DNA of 62,150 nt from Chitinophagaceae bacterium (GCA_014379965.1 JACMKU010000183.1:1-62150); one strand, 5' to 3'. Counted from the first letter of the stretch, positions 43,061-52,780 are shown. Numbers and translations are program-made. Notes: a model not told the origin generated them from the sequence alone.

Positions 43061-44077
43061 TTAGAGTGCATTGAATCGTTGAATCGTGGAATCCACCATT
43101 TCCTTTGTAATGTCGAGGTGAACGACGAGTCTTACCCGGTTGGGTGCAATGGCGTAAGTGAGAATTTGCTGTTCCTTCAACCTCCCGACCAATTCCGAAG
43201 CCGGCATCGAAGGTAGCAGTTCGAAGATGATGATGTTTGTCTCCACCGGGAGTACCGTTTTTACAAAATCCTTCTTTGAGATTGCCACAGCGATCTGCCG
43301 GGCATGGTCATGGTCCTCTTGTAAGCGATCGACATGATTGTCGAGCGCATAAAGTCCGGCGGCAGCCAGGAACCCTGCTTGACGCATTCCACCTCCAAAG
43401 GCTTTTCGAGTCCGACGAGCTTTCTTGACCAGTTCTTTTGTACCGAGAAGCAGGCTACCAACCGGACAGCCCAGGCTTTTACTAAGGCAGATGGATATGC
43501 TATCGAAAGCTTCCCCATATTGGCGGGCGGTTTGCTTCGTAGCCACGAGCGCATTGAATAGCCTCGCCCCATCCAGGTGAAACTGCAGGCCATTGTCTTT
43601 GCAAACGGTCTTTATCTTTTCAATCTCGGCGAAATCATAGCAGCTTCCTCCGCCGCGGTTCGAGGTATTCTCCAGGCAAACCAGGCTCGTATTCGCGCGA
43701 TGTGGATCATCTGGATTGATCGCCGACTTCACCTGGTCGGCCGTTATTCTCCCCCGGTCGCCATAAAGCAACTTTACAGAAGCGCCGGAATTAGAAGCAA
43801 TGCCGCCACCTTCATATTGATATACATGTGCACTGTCATCGCAGATCACTTCGTCACCCGGTTGCGTATGACACTTGATGGCGATCTGGTTGGTCATCGT
43901 TCCGGAAGGGCAGAAAATGGCGGCGTCCATGCCGAACATTTCCGCGGCCTTGACCTCGAGGTCGTTGATCGACGGATCTTCACCAAAGACATCATCACCC
44001 ACCCGCGCCGCCATCATTACATCGAGCATCCCAGGGGTCGGCTTGGTCACGGTATCTGACCGGAAATCTATGATCAT
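43061..44077 (-). CDS. ltaE: Low-specificity L-threonine aldolase
   Basis: 338 aa PLP-dependent fold-type I enzyme that cleaves L-threonine to glycine and acetaldehyde. Visible: the opening [36 protein letters not shown], the PLP-phosphate region [10 protein letters not shown] and the Schiff-base lysine in [14 protein letters not shown]. The length is normal. It is divergent from the histidine kinase at 44182; a perfect palindrome, GCCCCGGGGC, sits at 44135-44144 in that gap. It is upstream of pgi with no metabolic link. Confidence 0.93.
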   Translation of the reverse strand: MIIDFRSDTVTKPTPGMLDVMMAARVGDDVFGEDPSINDLEVKAAEMFGMDAAIFCPSGTMTNQIAIKCHTQPGDEVICDDSAHVYQYEGGGIASNSGASVKLLYGDRGRITADQVKSAINPDDPHRANTSLVCLENTSNRGGGSCYDFAEIEKIKTVCKDNGLQFHLDGARLFNALVATKQTARQYGEAFDSISICLSKSLGCPVGSLLLGTKELVKKARRTRKAFGGGMRQAGFLAAAGLYALDNHVDRLQEDHDHARQIAVAISKKDFVKTVLPVETNIIIFELLPSMPASELVGRLKEQQILTYAIAPNRVRLVVHLDITKEMVDSTIQRFNAL

Positions 44078-44181
44078 GAAAATAATTTGCTTGCAATATA
44101 ATCAGTTCACTCCTCAAATGGCGCAGTTGACGAAGCCCCGGGGCATTTTACTTGCTGTTTTAATATCTTGCTGGTTCAAAT

Positions 44182-45342
44182 ATGCCGAATCCCATACTGA
44201 TCCAGTTACTAACTATTCTGTGTGCTACTATTCTGCTTGCAGTAGCCATCACCTTACTCTCTTTCTATAAACGATTGTTTACACGGGTCAGGAACATCTG
44301 GTTGAGGAGAAACCTCGCAGTATTGTCGGTTGCTATCGTATTCATGGCGGCATTACTCTCACTGCAATCACCCGAGATGATTACACAGGCTGGGAAAGGC
44401 ATGTGGGGACTCGTTTTGAAGATGCTTGGACAAAGTGTGATCATTGTCTTTTTTGTGTTTAATTCCGTATGGTTGATCACACGAATAGGAGTTGTAAAAA
44501 GGATGTCTTTTATCAAGCATCATGCGGTGATCGTATTTTCTATCGTGGTTTCGGCTGTCATAATATATTCGGTCATTTACATTGCGGATCATGGAATGGA
44601 TTTTAAGAACCTCCATAGCACATTGGTATTTGCCTATTTTAATTCGGTCGCAACTGGCCTTATATACACAGCCGTGAATTATGTAGAACTGGAGAGAAAG
44701 CGTAAGCTAAACGAAAAGGAATTAGAAGTTACGCGATTGATGGCTCTTAAGACAAAGGCCGAACTCGATGCACTGCATTCAAAAGTAAATCCGCATTTTC
44801 TCTATAATGCCCTTAACTCCATAGCCGATCTTTCCATTACAGATGGGAAGAAGGCGAGGAGGATGACTGTAGCACTAGCCGATCTTTTCAGGTATAGTAT
44901 TAATTACAGTCATAACAATTTCTCTACAGTGAATGACGAGGTAGCTATGACAGACGTGTACCTGCAGATTGAGAAAATCCGGTTTGAAGACCAGCTCACC
45001 TATACCGTATATCAGGAAGAAGAAGCCAGTTATTTCCTGGTACCGCGATTCGTTCTTCAACCCCTTGTTGAAAATGCAGTGAAGCACGGACTGAAAGTGA
45101 CGGGCAAGATGACAGAGATCATACTCGAGGTAAAGAAAACGGAAACCGGACTCATCATAAATATCACCGACAACGGACCCATGTTCCCGGAAGAGTTGAA
45201 CCCGGGCTATGGTGTAAAGAGCGTTTACGACAAACTGGATCTGCTTTTCCCAGGCATGTATGAAATTCATTTTAGGAATAGCCCGGTGAAACAGGTCTCT
45301 ATTCATATTCATAAACTCATGAAAAATGAACCAGCTGTTTAA
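44182..45342 (+). CDS. LytS-type sensor histidine kinase, second copy
   Basis: 386 aa. Four or five TM helices (about 8-28, 45-62, 80-100, 113-135, 146-164), a linker helix (about 170-195), then the His_kinase domain with H205 in KVNPHFLYNALNS and an ATPase domain with N-box PLVENAVKHG and G-box region NPGYGVKSV. No extracellular sensor domain. Its 3' end overlaps the regulator gene by 17 bases, so they form a coupled pair. Confidence 0.92.
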   Translation: MPNPILIQLLTILCATILLAVAITLLSFYKRLFTRVRNIWLRRNLAVLSVAIVFMAALLSLQSPEMITQAGKGMWGLVLKMLGQSVIIVFFVFNSVWLITRIGVVKRMSFIKHHAVIVFSIVVSAVIIYSVIYIADHGMDFKNLHSTLVFAYFNSVATGLIYTAVNYVELERKRKLNEKELEVTRLMALKTKAELDALHSKVNPHFLYNALNSIADLSITDGKKARRMTVALADLFRYSINYSHNNFSTVNDEVAMTDVYLQIEKIRFEDQLTYTVYQEEEASYFLVPRFVLQPLVENAVKHGLKVTGKMTEIILEVKKTETGLIINITDNGPMFPEELNPGYGVKSVYDKLDLLFPGMYEIHFRNSPVKQVSIHIHKLMKNEPAV

Positions 45343-46090
45343 AGCCATCGTCATAGATGACGAGCCTGCCGCCAGGCGCTTAATGAAAAGCCTATTGCTG
45401 GAACATAATGATGTGGTCGAGGTGATCGCCGAGGCGGGAACAGGAATGGAAGCGGTGCAGAAGATAGAGGAACTAAACCCAGACCTCATCTTCCTCGACA
45501 TACAGATGCCGGATCTTACAGGGTTCGAAGTGATAGAGCGATTGACGCAGAAACCAAACATTATATTTACGACCGCTTACGAACAGTACGCGATAAAAGC
45601 CTTCGAGACATTCTCGATAGATTATCTATTAAAACCGATAAAGGAAGAAAGACTTCTGCAAAGTATCGAGAAGCTAAAGCGTTTCGGCCGTCTCAACCAG
45701 GCAATCAATATTGGTGGTTTGCAGGATATAATCAGGCAATTCCAGGCACCTCAGAAGGCGACAGCCCTCCCCATCAAGACAGGAGACAGGATCGCCCTCC
45801 TTCGATTTGAGAATATCGCCTATCTCGAAGCTCAGGATAAATATGTTCACGTCTTCAGCACCGATGGCCAGAAACATCTAACTGATCAGTCACTTACACT
45901 TTTATCGGAGAAATTACCCGCCTGCTTTCATCGTATTCACAAGTCCTACATCATTAATAAAGACAAGATCAGGGAGATGCACAGGCATTTCAATAGCCGG
46001 TACCTCTTCATTATGGAAGACAAAGCTGGCACCCGGCTTACTTCTGGCCGCACTTACCACGACTCCATTCGGTCCGAATTTGGGCTCTAA
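45326..46090 (+). CDS. LytTR response regulator, second copy
   Basis: 254 aa. Receiver domain with acidic DDE (11-13), phospho-acceptor D58 in IFLDIQMP and DYLLKPI near 104; LytTR DNA-binding domain about 150-250 (HRIHKSYIINKDKIREM). Start overlaps the kinase gene. The next genes downstream are two paralogous outer-membrane beta-barrel proteins, which may be targets by position only. Confidence 0.93.
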   Translation: MNQLFKAIVIDDEPAARRLMKSLLLEHNDVVEVIAEAGTGMEAVQKIEELNPDLIFLDIQMPDLTGFEVIERLTQKPNIIFTTAYEQYAIKAFETFSIDYLLKPIKEERLLQSIEKLKRFGRLNQAINIGGLQDIIRQFQAPQKATALPIKTGDRIALLRFENIAYLEAQDKYVHVFSTDGQKHLTDQSLTLLSEKLPACFHRIHKSYIINKDKIREMHRHFNSRYLFIMEDKAGTRLTSGRTYHDSIRSEFGL

Positions 46091-46091
46091 C

Positions 46092-46221
46092 CGTTTAACG
46101 TTTAAGGGTTTAACTTTTAACGTTCTTCAATGGAAATGTCCTCCCAAATCAAGAATTATCGAATTGTTCCACACAGCTCAAACTGATGAACGTTAAACGT
46201 TAAACCCTTAAACGTTAAACG
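46092..46221. repeat. Intergenic inverted repeat, GTTTAAC family (A), copy 4
   Basis: Arms 46092-46125 and 46188-46221, 34 bases with a single mismatch. The right arm is base-for-base the same as that of copy 1 (13538-13571). The 62-base spacer does not resemble the cores of copies 1 and 2. It begins two bases after the LytTR stop. The rest of the 343-base gap to the next gene holds only the -7 box at 46381. Confidence 0.88.
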
Positions 46222-46380
46222 TTGCCCGCCCATCTGGATTTCTTACCACTTGTCCTAAAATGGGCAACGGATGTAACCAGAATCTCTGCGCTGCGTCACA
46301 TGATGGTCATGCAAATCAGCCGATCATCAGAAAATAAAGCCGTTCAATAGAAAACAATGATCCTTGCATTGCAAAGTACC

Positions 46381-46388
46381 TACCTTTG
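46381..46388 (+). promoter_or_regulatory. -7 promoter element (TACCTTTG) for outer-membrane protein 1
   Basis: Exact TAnnTTTG match 45 bp before the ATG at 46434. No -33 TTTG at 19-21 bases. Confidence 0.5.
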
Positions 46389-46433
46389 AACTGTAATCGA
46401 CAAACACTAGTACTAATTATAAAAAATATAGAA

Positions 46434-48878
46434 ATGAGAAAATTAATGACCCTGCTGACAATCTTCTTCTCCTCACTTACTCTTGTCAGCTTCGGCCAGG
46501 TGAAAGACGGCAAAGTGACGGGAACCGTAATTGACGGCAGCACCAAGACAATCGAATCTGCAACCATCACCCTTTTGAGGGCGAAAGACTCTTCTGTCGC
46601 AAAGATGAGCGTAGCGGATAAGACCGGGAAGTTCAGTTTCGATAATGTATCAGAGGGGAGTTATATGGTGTCCATTTCCGCTATCGGCCACGAGAAGGGA
46701 TTCTCCGAAACCTTCCAGGTTGATGCCACAAATAGTTCCGTTATATTAAAGACAATCGAATTGATACCAGTTGCCAAATCAGTTGGAGGCGTTACGGTCA
46801 CATCTAAGAGGCCATTAATAGAGCAAAAAGCTGGAAAGACATTAATCAATGTAGATGCGTCCCCTACAAATAGTGGACTTACGGCCCTTGAGTTGCTTGA
46901 AAAAGCTCCGGGTGTATCAGTAGATAATGATGGCAATATCAGCCTTAAAGGCAAACAAGGAGTATTGATCCTCATCGATGGTAAACCTACTTACATGAGT
47001 GGCGCTGACCTCGCTGCTTTATTGAAGAATATGCAAAGTAATAGTCTCGAGCAGATCGAGATCATGACAAATCCGCCTGCTAAATACGATGCTGCGGGGA
47101 ATTCGGGTATCATCAATATCAAAACGAAGAAAGGCCTTGTAAAAGGAATGAATGGAACAGCGAACGCCGGTTACACACAGGGTGTATATGGACGGGGAAA
47201 TGCTGGTGTGAACCTTAACTACAGGAACAATAAACTGAATGTATTTGGCGGATACAATGGCGGTACGTGGGAGGGCTTTAATAACCTTACCATCGATCGT
47301 AAACTTTACGAGGATAAAGTAGTCGTAAGAACGATCGACCAGTTGTCAAGACCACATTTCAAAGGTATCTATCATAATATAAAGGCAGGTATCGACTATA
47401 ATTTCTCCAAGAAGGATGTCGGTGGAGTAGTCATCAACGGCAACTTTAATACGGGTGACGAAAATCCTTTCAGCCGCACGAATATCAGGGACAATGCAGG
47501 TAACATTACTTCCAAGCTGATTTCCGAAGGAGACAACACCAGGAAGTCATCGAACCTCTCTACAAATTTCAACTATAAGCATACGTTCGATTCTACCGGA
47601 AGAGAGATCACTGCGGACATGGACTATGTATACTATAACAACAAGAGCAATACGCAGCTCACCACGATGAGCTACGATCCTAGTGATATCAAGAATGGTG
47701 ACGCCATCCTCAGGGGAACTATTCCATCGGTCATTAAAATTTACAGCGGCAAAATCGATTACGTTCATCCTTTCAAAAGCGGTTTGAGATTGGAAGCAGG
47801 TCTGAAGACGAGCTTCGTCAACACGGACAACCAGGTAAGCTACCTCCGCAACAACAATGGCAGCGGTTGGGTGCCTGATCAACGTAGTAACCATTTCATC
47901 TATGATGAGAATATCAATGCAGCCTATGCGATCTTCTCTAAAACGATAAAGAAGTTTGAAGTAAATGCTGGTCTACGCATGGAAAACACAATTGCGAAAG
48001 GCCACCAGGTAAGCAATGACTCTTCATTCAAGAGAAACTATACAAACCTGTTCCCAAATGTCGGGGTAAGCTATGCGGCGAGCGATAAACATCAGTTCAA
48101 CCTTAGCTACAGCCGCAGGATCTCCCGTCCTGATTATGATGACCTGAATCCATTCATCTTTTTCCTGGATTCACTCACATACGGACAGGGTAACCCTTAC
48201 TTGCAGCCGCAGTTCACCAATAATTTCGAGTTCAGCCACACATTCAGGAAATTCCTGACTACGACATTGAACTACACAGTTACTAACGATATCATAACTG
48301 AGCTTCTTAAACAGAACACAGAAAAGAATGAGACGTACCAGACGAGAGAGAATTTCAGCAGCATGAAGCAGATTGGAATTGCGCTCATGGCAAATGTGCC
48401 CGTAAGGAAATGGTGGAACAGTAACATCTATGTTAACGTCTTCAACAATCATTACCAGGGTCTTTATCAAACCGAGCCCATCGATATACAGTTCACGAGC
48501 CTGATGGCGAACATGACGAATAGCTTTACACTCGGCAAGGGCTGGGGAGCTGAGGTGAGTGGCTGGTACAGGACGAAGTCAGCTGAAGGCTTGTTAGTAG
48601 CGAACGATATGGGTGCAGTGCATACAGCTGTGACCAAGCAGTTATTCAAGAAAAAAGCCACGCTTAAGTTAGGACTCCGCGATGTGTTCTACACACAGAA
48701 GTTCAGTGGTTATGCAAAATACAGCGATGTTGACGTGAATATCCACAGCCAGAGAGATAGCAGGCAGGTGAATATGAGTTTCACTTACCGTTTCGGAAAG
48801 AATAACATTGCCCCTGAGCGTAAAAGAAGGAGCGGTGCGACTGATGAGCAGGGACGTGTGAAGTCAGGAGGAAACTAG
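46434..48878 (+). CDS. Outer-membrane beta-barrel protein with carboxypeptidase-regulatory and plug domains, copy 1
   Basis: 814 aa. Signal peptide (MRKLMTLLTIFFSS to FGQ), a carboxypeptidase-regulatory-like beta-sandwich (about 22-105; GKVTGTVIDGSTK), a plug-like domain (about 115-235; TALELLEKAPGVSVDNDG, ILIDGKPTYMSGADLAALLK), and a large C-terminal barrel (OMP_b-brl_3 type). It resembles TonB-dependent receptors, but I see no SusD-like partner or clear TonB box, so the substrate and energisation are unknown. 45-50% similar by eye to the next gene. ATG at 46434 follows AAAAAATATAGAA; the frame extends upstream but without a signal. Confidence 0.86.
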   Translation: MRKLMTLLTIFFSSLTLVSFGQVKDGKVTGTVIDGSTKTIESATITLLRAKDSSVAKMSVADKTGKFSFDNVSEGSYMVSISAIGHEKGFSETFQVDATNSSVILKTIELIPVAKSVGGVTVTSKRPLIEQKAGKTLINVDASPTNSGLTALELLEKAPGVSVDNDGNISLKGKQGVLILIDGKPTYMSGADLAALLKNMQSNSLEQIEIMTNPPAKYDAAGNSGIINIKTKKGLVKGMNGTANAGYTQGVYGRGNAGVNLNYRNNKLNVFGGYNGGTWEGFNNLTIDRKLYEDKVVVRTIDQLSRPHFKGIYHNIKAGIDYNFSKKDVGGVVINGNFNTGDENPFSRTNIRDNAGNITSKLISEGDNTRKSSNLSTNFNYKHTFDSTGREITADMDYVYYNNKSNTQLTTMSYDPSDIKNGDAILRGTIPSVIKIYSGKIDYVHPFKSGLRLEAGLKTSFVNTDNQVSYLRNNNGSGWVPDQRSNHFIYDENINAAYAIFSKTIKKFEVNAGLRMENTIAKGHQVSNDSSFKRNYTNLFPNVGVSYAASDKHQFNLSYSRRISRPDYDDLNPFIFFLDSLTYGQGNPYLQPQFTNNFEFSHTFRKFLTTTLNYTVTNDIITELLKQNTEKNETYQTRENFSSMKQIGIALMANVPVRKWWNSNIYVNVFNNHYQGLYQTEPIDIQFTSLMANMTNSFTLGKGWGAEVSGWYRTKSAEGLLVANDMGAVHTAVTKQLFKKKATLKLGLRDVFYTQKFSGYAKYSDVDVNIHSQRDSRQVNMSFTYRFGKNNIAPERKRRSGATDEQGRVKSGGN

Positions 48879-48990
48879 GTTGATTAAGTTGATTAAGTTG
48901 ATTGAGTTGATTAGGTTGCTTAAGGCTGGACGTCTGAACCTAGTCAACTCAACAACCCAATCAACTTAGTTAACTAACCAACCAACCAGC
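48878..48990. repeat. Intergenic inverted repeat, GTTGATT family (C), copy 2
   Basis: Left arm 48878-48923 is a run of 9-base steps GTTGATTAA, GTTGATTAA, GTTGATTGA, GTTGATTAG. Right arm about 48939-48990 (CCTAGTCAACTCAACAACCC, then AATCAACTTAG). It begins at the last base of the preceding stop codon (TAG, 48876-48878) and separates the two outer-membrane genes. Confidence 0.85.
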
Positions 48991-49077
48991 CATCCCTCGA
49001 AAAACCAACCTCATCATATTTGACACCGAAGCTTGTACGGGATTTGTCATCTTTGAGTCACAAACTAAACCTGAATT

Positions 49078-51549
49078 ATGAGAAAGTCCTTTTCCTTCCT
49101 GGCACTTTTCCTGGCGATACTCGTACAGGCGGAAGCACAAACAACCACGGGAAGAATAACTGGTACCATCCAGGATGGCGGAAGCAAAAGTCTTCCTTCT
49201 GCAACAATCACACTCCTTAAAGCAAAAGATTCTTCTTCGGTTAAGTTTTCAGTTGCTAATAAATCCGGCGATTATGAATTCGTGGACATCCGTGAAGGCA
49301 AATACCTCGTAAGCGTTACCTCGGTAGGATATGATAGAATATTCAGCGCCTCTTTTGAAATATCGGCTGCGCAACCCGAAGTAAACCTCGGCGTTCTAAA
49401 GATGACTGAGTCCGCGAAAGGCCTGGGCGGGGTGACGGTGACGGCAAAACGTCCTTTTATAGAAACCAAGATTGATAAGACTATCGTGAATGTGGAGGCC
49501 TCCCCGACAAGCGCAGGAGCTACAGCACTTGAGGTCCTCGAGAAATCTCCTGGAATCTCAGTCGACAACGATGGCAATATCAGCCTTCGCGGCAAGGCCG
49601 GTGTGATTGTGATGATGGATGGCAAGCCTACCTATCTTTCCGCAGGCGACCTCGCCAACCTATTGAAAAATACTCCAGCCTCTGCGCTCGACCAGATAGA
49701 GATCATGACCAACCCATCGGCGCGATATGATGCGTCGGGTAACTCCGGGGTAATTAACATCAAGACGAAGAAGGGTAGGGCAGGGGGATTCAATGGTTCC
49801 ATTATGGTAGGCTTAACCACCAGTTTTTTCGAGACTCCTGAAGGTACCTTCTATGTGATTCCAAAATCACAAAACAGCTTTACTTTCAATTACAGGAAGA
49901 ATAAGATAAACTTGTTTGGAAACTATAACCCAAATGCATTCAGGGGAAGAAATCGCCTGGAGATCTTCCGGAATGTTTTGGATCAAAATAAGAATATTGT
50001 TGGGGTGAACGAAGTAGAGACAAGGTTCAAGTTTGGCAACAACAACCATACAGTAAAACTCGGGATGGACTATTTCGCCAACAAGAAATCGACTTTTGGT
50101 GTTGTAGTGAGTGGATTTACATTCTCAGGACACCCAACTCCCCAAACAGAGACCAACAGGTATGATGCTAATGGCAACCTTTTTTCGACGATGATCTCGG
50201 CTACGGACAACAGGATCAAGTTCCGTAATCTTACAACGAATCTCAATTTCCGTCACGTGTTCGATACTACCGGAAGGGAACTTGGGGTCGATTTCGACTA
50301 CATCGCCTACGACAACGTATCGAACATGTTGCTCGAGACAAGTTTCTTCAATGGTAGTGGACAGCCAAATGGGTCTCAGTTGCAATTGCGCGGACATCTG
50401 CCTTCAAAGATCAATATCTATTCATTTAAGTCAGACTACACTCACCCATTAAAGAACGGGCGCATCGAGGCTGGTGTCAAGTCAAGCTTCGTGAAGAATG
50501 ACAACGTGGTAGAATATGTAAGGTGGGACGGAGCGAAATGGGTGGGAGATAGCAGGTCTAACCATTTCATCTACGATGAAAATATTAATGCCGCATATTT
50601 GAATGGTAATACTCAGGTAAAGAAATGGTCATTCCAGGCGGGCCTTCGTTTGGAGAACACCATTGCAAAGGGATACCAGGTGACGAATGACTCTACTTTC
50701 AAGAGAAATTTCACCAACCTATTTCCAAGTGCTTTTGTCAGCTATGCCCTGAACAAGACGAACCAATTAACGGTGTCTTATAGCAGGAGGATTACTCGTC
50801 CAAACTACCAGGATCTGAATCCATTCATCTACTTCCTTGATTCTTTGTCGTATCGTAAAGGGAATCCATTCCTGTTGCCTCAGTTCACTCATAACATTGA
50901 ATTGAGTCACTCATTCAAGAGCAAATTGATTACGACCCTCAACTATAATACTACGAAGGCGGTGATCTCGCAGATACTCAAACCAGATGGTGACCTCGTG
51001 TTCCTGACTGCGGACAACGTATCTAAATTCCGTAACATCGGAATAGCAATAACTGCTCCGCTACCATTGACGAAATGGTGGAACCTTAACCTTTTCACGA
51101 ATATCTATAACAATAAGTACGATTTCTTCTACAATGGTCAGCAGATGTATGTTTCATTCACTTCATTCATGGTGAACATGACACAGATGTTCACGTTCAA
51201 GAAAGGACTTACTGCCGAGATTAGTGGATTTTATAGGGCGAAGGGTGTCGAGCAGCTGAGCATCAACGAGCCGATGTATGTCGTGAGTTTTGGCGGACAG
51301 AAGCAGGTAATGAAAGGGAAAGGAACGGTCAGGCTTAATCTCCGTGACCCGTTCTGGATACAGCGTTATCGCGGATCGACAAAATATGATATCGTAGATA
51401 CAAGGGTGCAGAATCGTTGGGATAACCGCCAGGTAACTGCAACCTTCACCTATAGGTTTGGAAAGAGTACACAACAAAATCAGCCTCCTCGCCGCCGTAA
51501 TAGTGCGTCGCAAGACGAACAGAACCGAGTTGGTAGCGGCGGGCAATAA
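49078..51549 (+). CDS. Outer-membrane beta-barrel protein with carboxypeptidase-regulatory and plug domains, copy 2
   Basis: 823 aa with the same architecture as the preceding protein: signal peptide (MRKSFSFLALFLAILVQAEA), carboxypeptidase-regulatory domain (GRITGTIQDGGSK), plug-like region (ALEVLEKSPGISVDNDGN, MMDGKPTYLSAGDLANLLK) and C-terminal barrel. Shared stretches such as RRITRPNYQDLNPFIYFLDS show a tandem duplication. Both end in a basic, Gly/Ser-rich tail. The barrels have diverged most in loop regions, consistent with different ligands. A terminator follows. Confidence 0.86.
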   Translation: MRKSFSFLALFLAILVQAEAQTTTGRITGTIQDGGSKSLPSATITLLKAKDSSSVKFSVANKSGDYEFVDIREGKYLVSVTSVGYDRIFSASFEISAAQPEVNLGVLKMTESAKGLGGVTVTAKRPFIETKIDKTIVNVEASPTSAGATALEVLEKSPGISVDNDGNISLRGKAGVIVMMDGKPTYLSAGDLANLLKNTPASALDQIEIMTNPSARYDASGNSGVINIKTKKGRAGGFNGSIMVGLTTSFFETPEGTFYVIPKSQNSFTFNYRKNKINLFGNYNPNAFRGRNRLEIFRNVLDQNKNIVGVNEVETRFKFGNNNHTVKLGMDYFANKKSTFGVVVSGFTFSGHPTPQTETNRYDANGNLFSTMISATDNRIKFRNLTTNLNFRHVFDTTGRELGVDFDYIAYDNVSNMLLETSFFNGSGQPNGSQLQLRGHLPSKINIYSFKSDYTHPLKNGRIEAGVKSSFVKNDNVVEYVRWDGAKWVGDSRSNHFIYDENINAAYLNGNTQVKKWSFQAGLRLENTIAKGYQVTNDSTFKRNFTNLFPSAFVSYALNKTNQLTVSYSRRITRPNYQDLNPFIYFLDSLSYRKGNPFLLPQFTHNIELSHSFKSKLITTLNYNTTKAVISQILKPDGDLVFLTADNVSKFRNIGIAITAPLPLTKWWNLNLFTNIYNNKYDFFYNGQQMYVSFTSFMVNMTQMFTFKKGLTAEISGFYRAKGVEQLSINEPMYVVSFGGQKQVMKGKGTVRLNLRDPFWIQRYRGSTKYDIVDTRVQNRWDNRQVTATFTYRFGKSTQQNQPPRRRNSASQDEQNRVGSGGQ

Positions 51550-51578
51550 ATATTTCTAGTTTTCTCATGTGAATGATC

Positions 51579-51609
51579 GTCCCCCGTTTCTACGGGGGAC
51601 TTCTTTTTT
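51579..51609 (+). terminator. Rho-independent terminator after outer-membrane protein 2
   Basis: GTCCCCCG/CGGGGGAC stem (51579-51586, 51593-51600) with a 6-base loop, then TTCTTTTTT. Confidence 0.9.
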
Positions 51610-51666
51610 AGAGCGAGAAACAGAGGGGGCGGGGTCGCCACTCGCTCCCGCTCTGTTTCTCGCTCT
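51610..51666. repeat. 15-bp perfect inverted repeat beside the terminator
   Basis: AGAGCGAGAAACAGA (51610-51624) is mirrored exactly by TCTGTTTCTCGCTCT (51652-51666), with a GC-rich 27-base loop. It starts directly where the terminator ends. It is not built of obvious 7-base units and has no second copy that I see. Confidence 0.75.
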
Positions 51667-51707
51667 CATTTCCCCTAACTCATCGGCAAATTTGCAAACA
51701 GAAACTT

Positions 51708-51715
51708 TATTTTTG
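51708..51715 (+). promoter_or_regulatory. -7 promoter element (TATTTTTG) for yajQ
   Basis: Exact TAnnTTTG match, 93 bp before the yajQ ATG. The region between includes a family C arm. Confidence 0.4.
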
Positions 51716-51765
51716 CGGCAATCACTTTAGACATTAACTTGACCTTTATAGGTACCTTATCAACT

Positions 51766-51805
51766 TAAGCAACACAGTCAATCTAATCAACCCACACAAC
51801 CAATC
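51766..51805. repeat. Single-arm repeat, GTTGATT family (C)
   Basis: CAACTTAAGCAACACAGTC followed by AATCTAATCAACCCACACAACC: matches the right arm of the family C elements, without a left arm. It ends three bases before the yajQ ATG, so it forms the 5' untranslated region. Confidence 0.65.
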
Positions 51806-51808
51806 AAC

Positions 51809-52300
51809 ATGCCTTCATTCGACATTGTAAGCAAAGTAGAAGCCCAGGCGCTGGATAACGCGGTAAACGTTACCACGAAGGAGATCACCAACCGGTTCGA
51901 CTTCAAGGGTGCGCATGTAGTGATTAATCTCGATAAAAAGGACTTCAAGATCAACATGGAGACGGACGATGACATGAAGATGCGTCAACTCGTCGATGTG
52001 CTAATTAGCCGTGCTCACAAGCAGGGAATCGCCCCGGAGGCTTTCGACGCCTCTAAAGAGGGACATCAAAGCGGCAAGGTCTGGAAGAAGGAAGTACAGG
52101 TGAAGAACGGCCTGAAACAGGACGACGCTAAGAAGATAGTAAAGTTGATAAAGGATGCGGGTCTGAAAGTACAGACCGCGATCAATGATGATATGGTGAG
52201 GGTGACTGCTAAGAAAATCGATGATCTCCAGGCAGTGATCCAGCTATGCCGGGCCTCTGACCTGGGTATTCCGATGCAGTATGAGAACATGCGGAGCTAG
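51809..52300 (+). CDS. yajQ: YajQ family nucleotide-binding protein
   Basis: 163 aa, full length for the YajQ/DUF520 family. Visible: the opening MPSFDIVSKVEAQALDNAVN, then RFDFKG near 30, and the C-terminal QAVIQLCRASDLGIPMQYEN. Two similar alpha/beta domains. Some members bind cyclic di-GMP and nucleic acids; others are suggested RNA-binding factors. Cytosolic. Stands alone. Confidence 0.94.
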   Translation: MPSFDIVSKVEAQALDNAVNVTTKEITNRFDFKGAHVVINLDKKDFKINMETDDDMKMRQLVDVLISRAHKQGIAPEAFDASKEGHQSGKVWKKEVQVKNGLKQDDAKKIVKLIKDAGLKVQTAINDDMVRVTAKKIDDLQAVIQLCRASDLGIPMQYENMRS

Positions 52301-52595
52301 ACCGAAGGTGAAATGTGAAGATCAGGTCACGAAAAGTGGATAATCAACCCCTTATGAGTAATTATTGGGGATAACCAGGTGCAAAAGGAGTGTATAACAA
52401 CACCAGCAAATATTTGGAAACGGGGGTATGTGAATAGTATCTTCCATGTACAATCGTTGCAAGAATTTTGGAAACAAAAAAAATTGTGACGTGGGTTGTA
52501 AAAGCTGCAAAGCGAATGCAACTCCAGGGAGCATCAGATTAGTAAGTATATGATCGCAAGAGAGTATACGAACGAAATCCGGTGCTTTCTTTTTT
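52301..52595. other. Intergenic sequence without recognised gene
   Basis: First half of the 585-base gap between yajQ and rpmE2. I see no coding frame with family signal, no terminator with a good stem, and no RNA gene. The second half is taken by the family D repeat and the rpmE2 promoter and leader. Confidence 0.5.
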
Positions 52596-52780
52596 GGTTT
52601 CACGCAAAGACGCAAAGTTACGCAAAGACGCAAAGGGATTCTGAATTCGAGATGGCTTTCACCACGCACCTCCCAAAAACTTTGCCTTTACCAATTTATT
52701 AAGGGCATTCTTAGTTTTGCAATCCAATTTTTTAAACTCTTTGCGGCTTTGCGGAACTTAGCGTCTTTGCGTGAAACCGG
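52596..52780. repeat. Intergenic inverted repeat, CGCAAAG family (D), copy 2
   Basis: Left arm 52596-52641 (GGTTTCACGCAAAGACGC, then AAAGTTACGCAAAGACGC), right arm 52737-52780 (CTTTGCGGCTTTGCGG, then AACTTAGCGTCTTTGCGTG). Arms mirror with a few changes; both carry the GGTTTCAC/GTGAAACC outer end also seen at 12491 and 9656. The spacer (about 95 bases) is not like that of copy 1. It lies upstream of rpmE2, ending ten bases before that gene's -33 box. Confidence 0.85.

Noticed and set aside
44078..44181. tRNA-like GGTTCAAAT before the second kinase gene
   Set aside because: The segment lacks an acceptor stem and anticodon arm; no tRNA was found in the window.
46434..51549. SusC/SusD polysaccharide utilisation locus
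   Set aside because: No SusD-like lipoprotein and no glycoside hydrolases are adjacent; barrels look like the OMP_b-brl_3 type.
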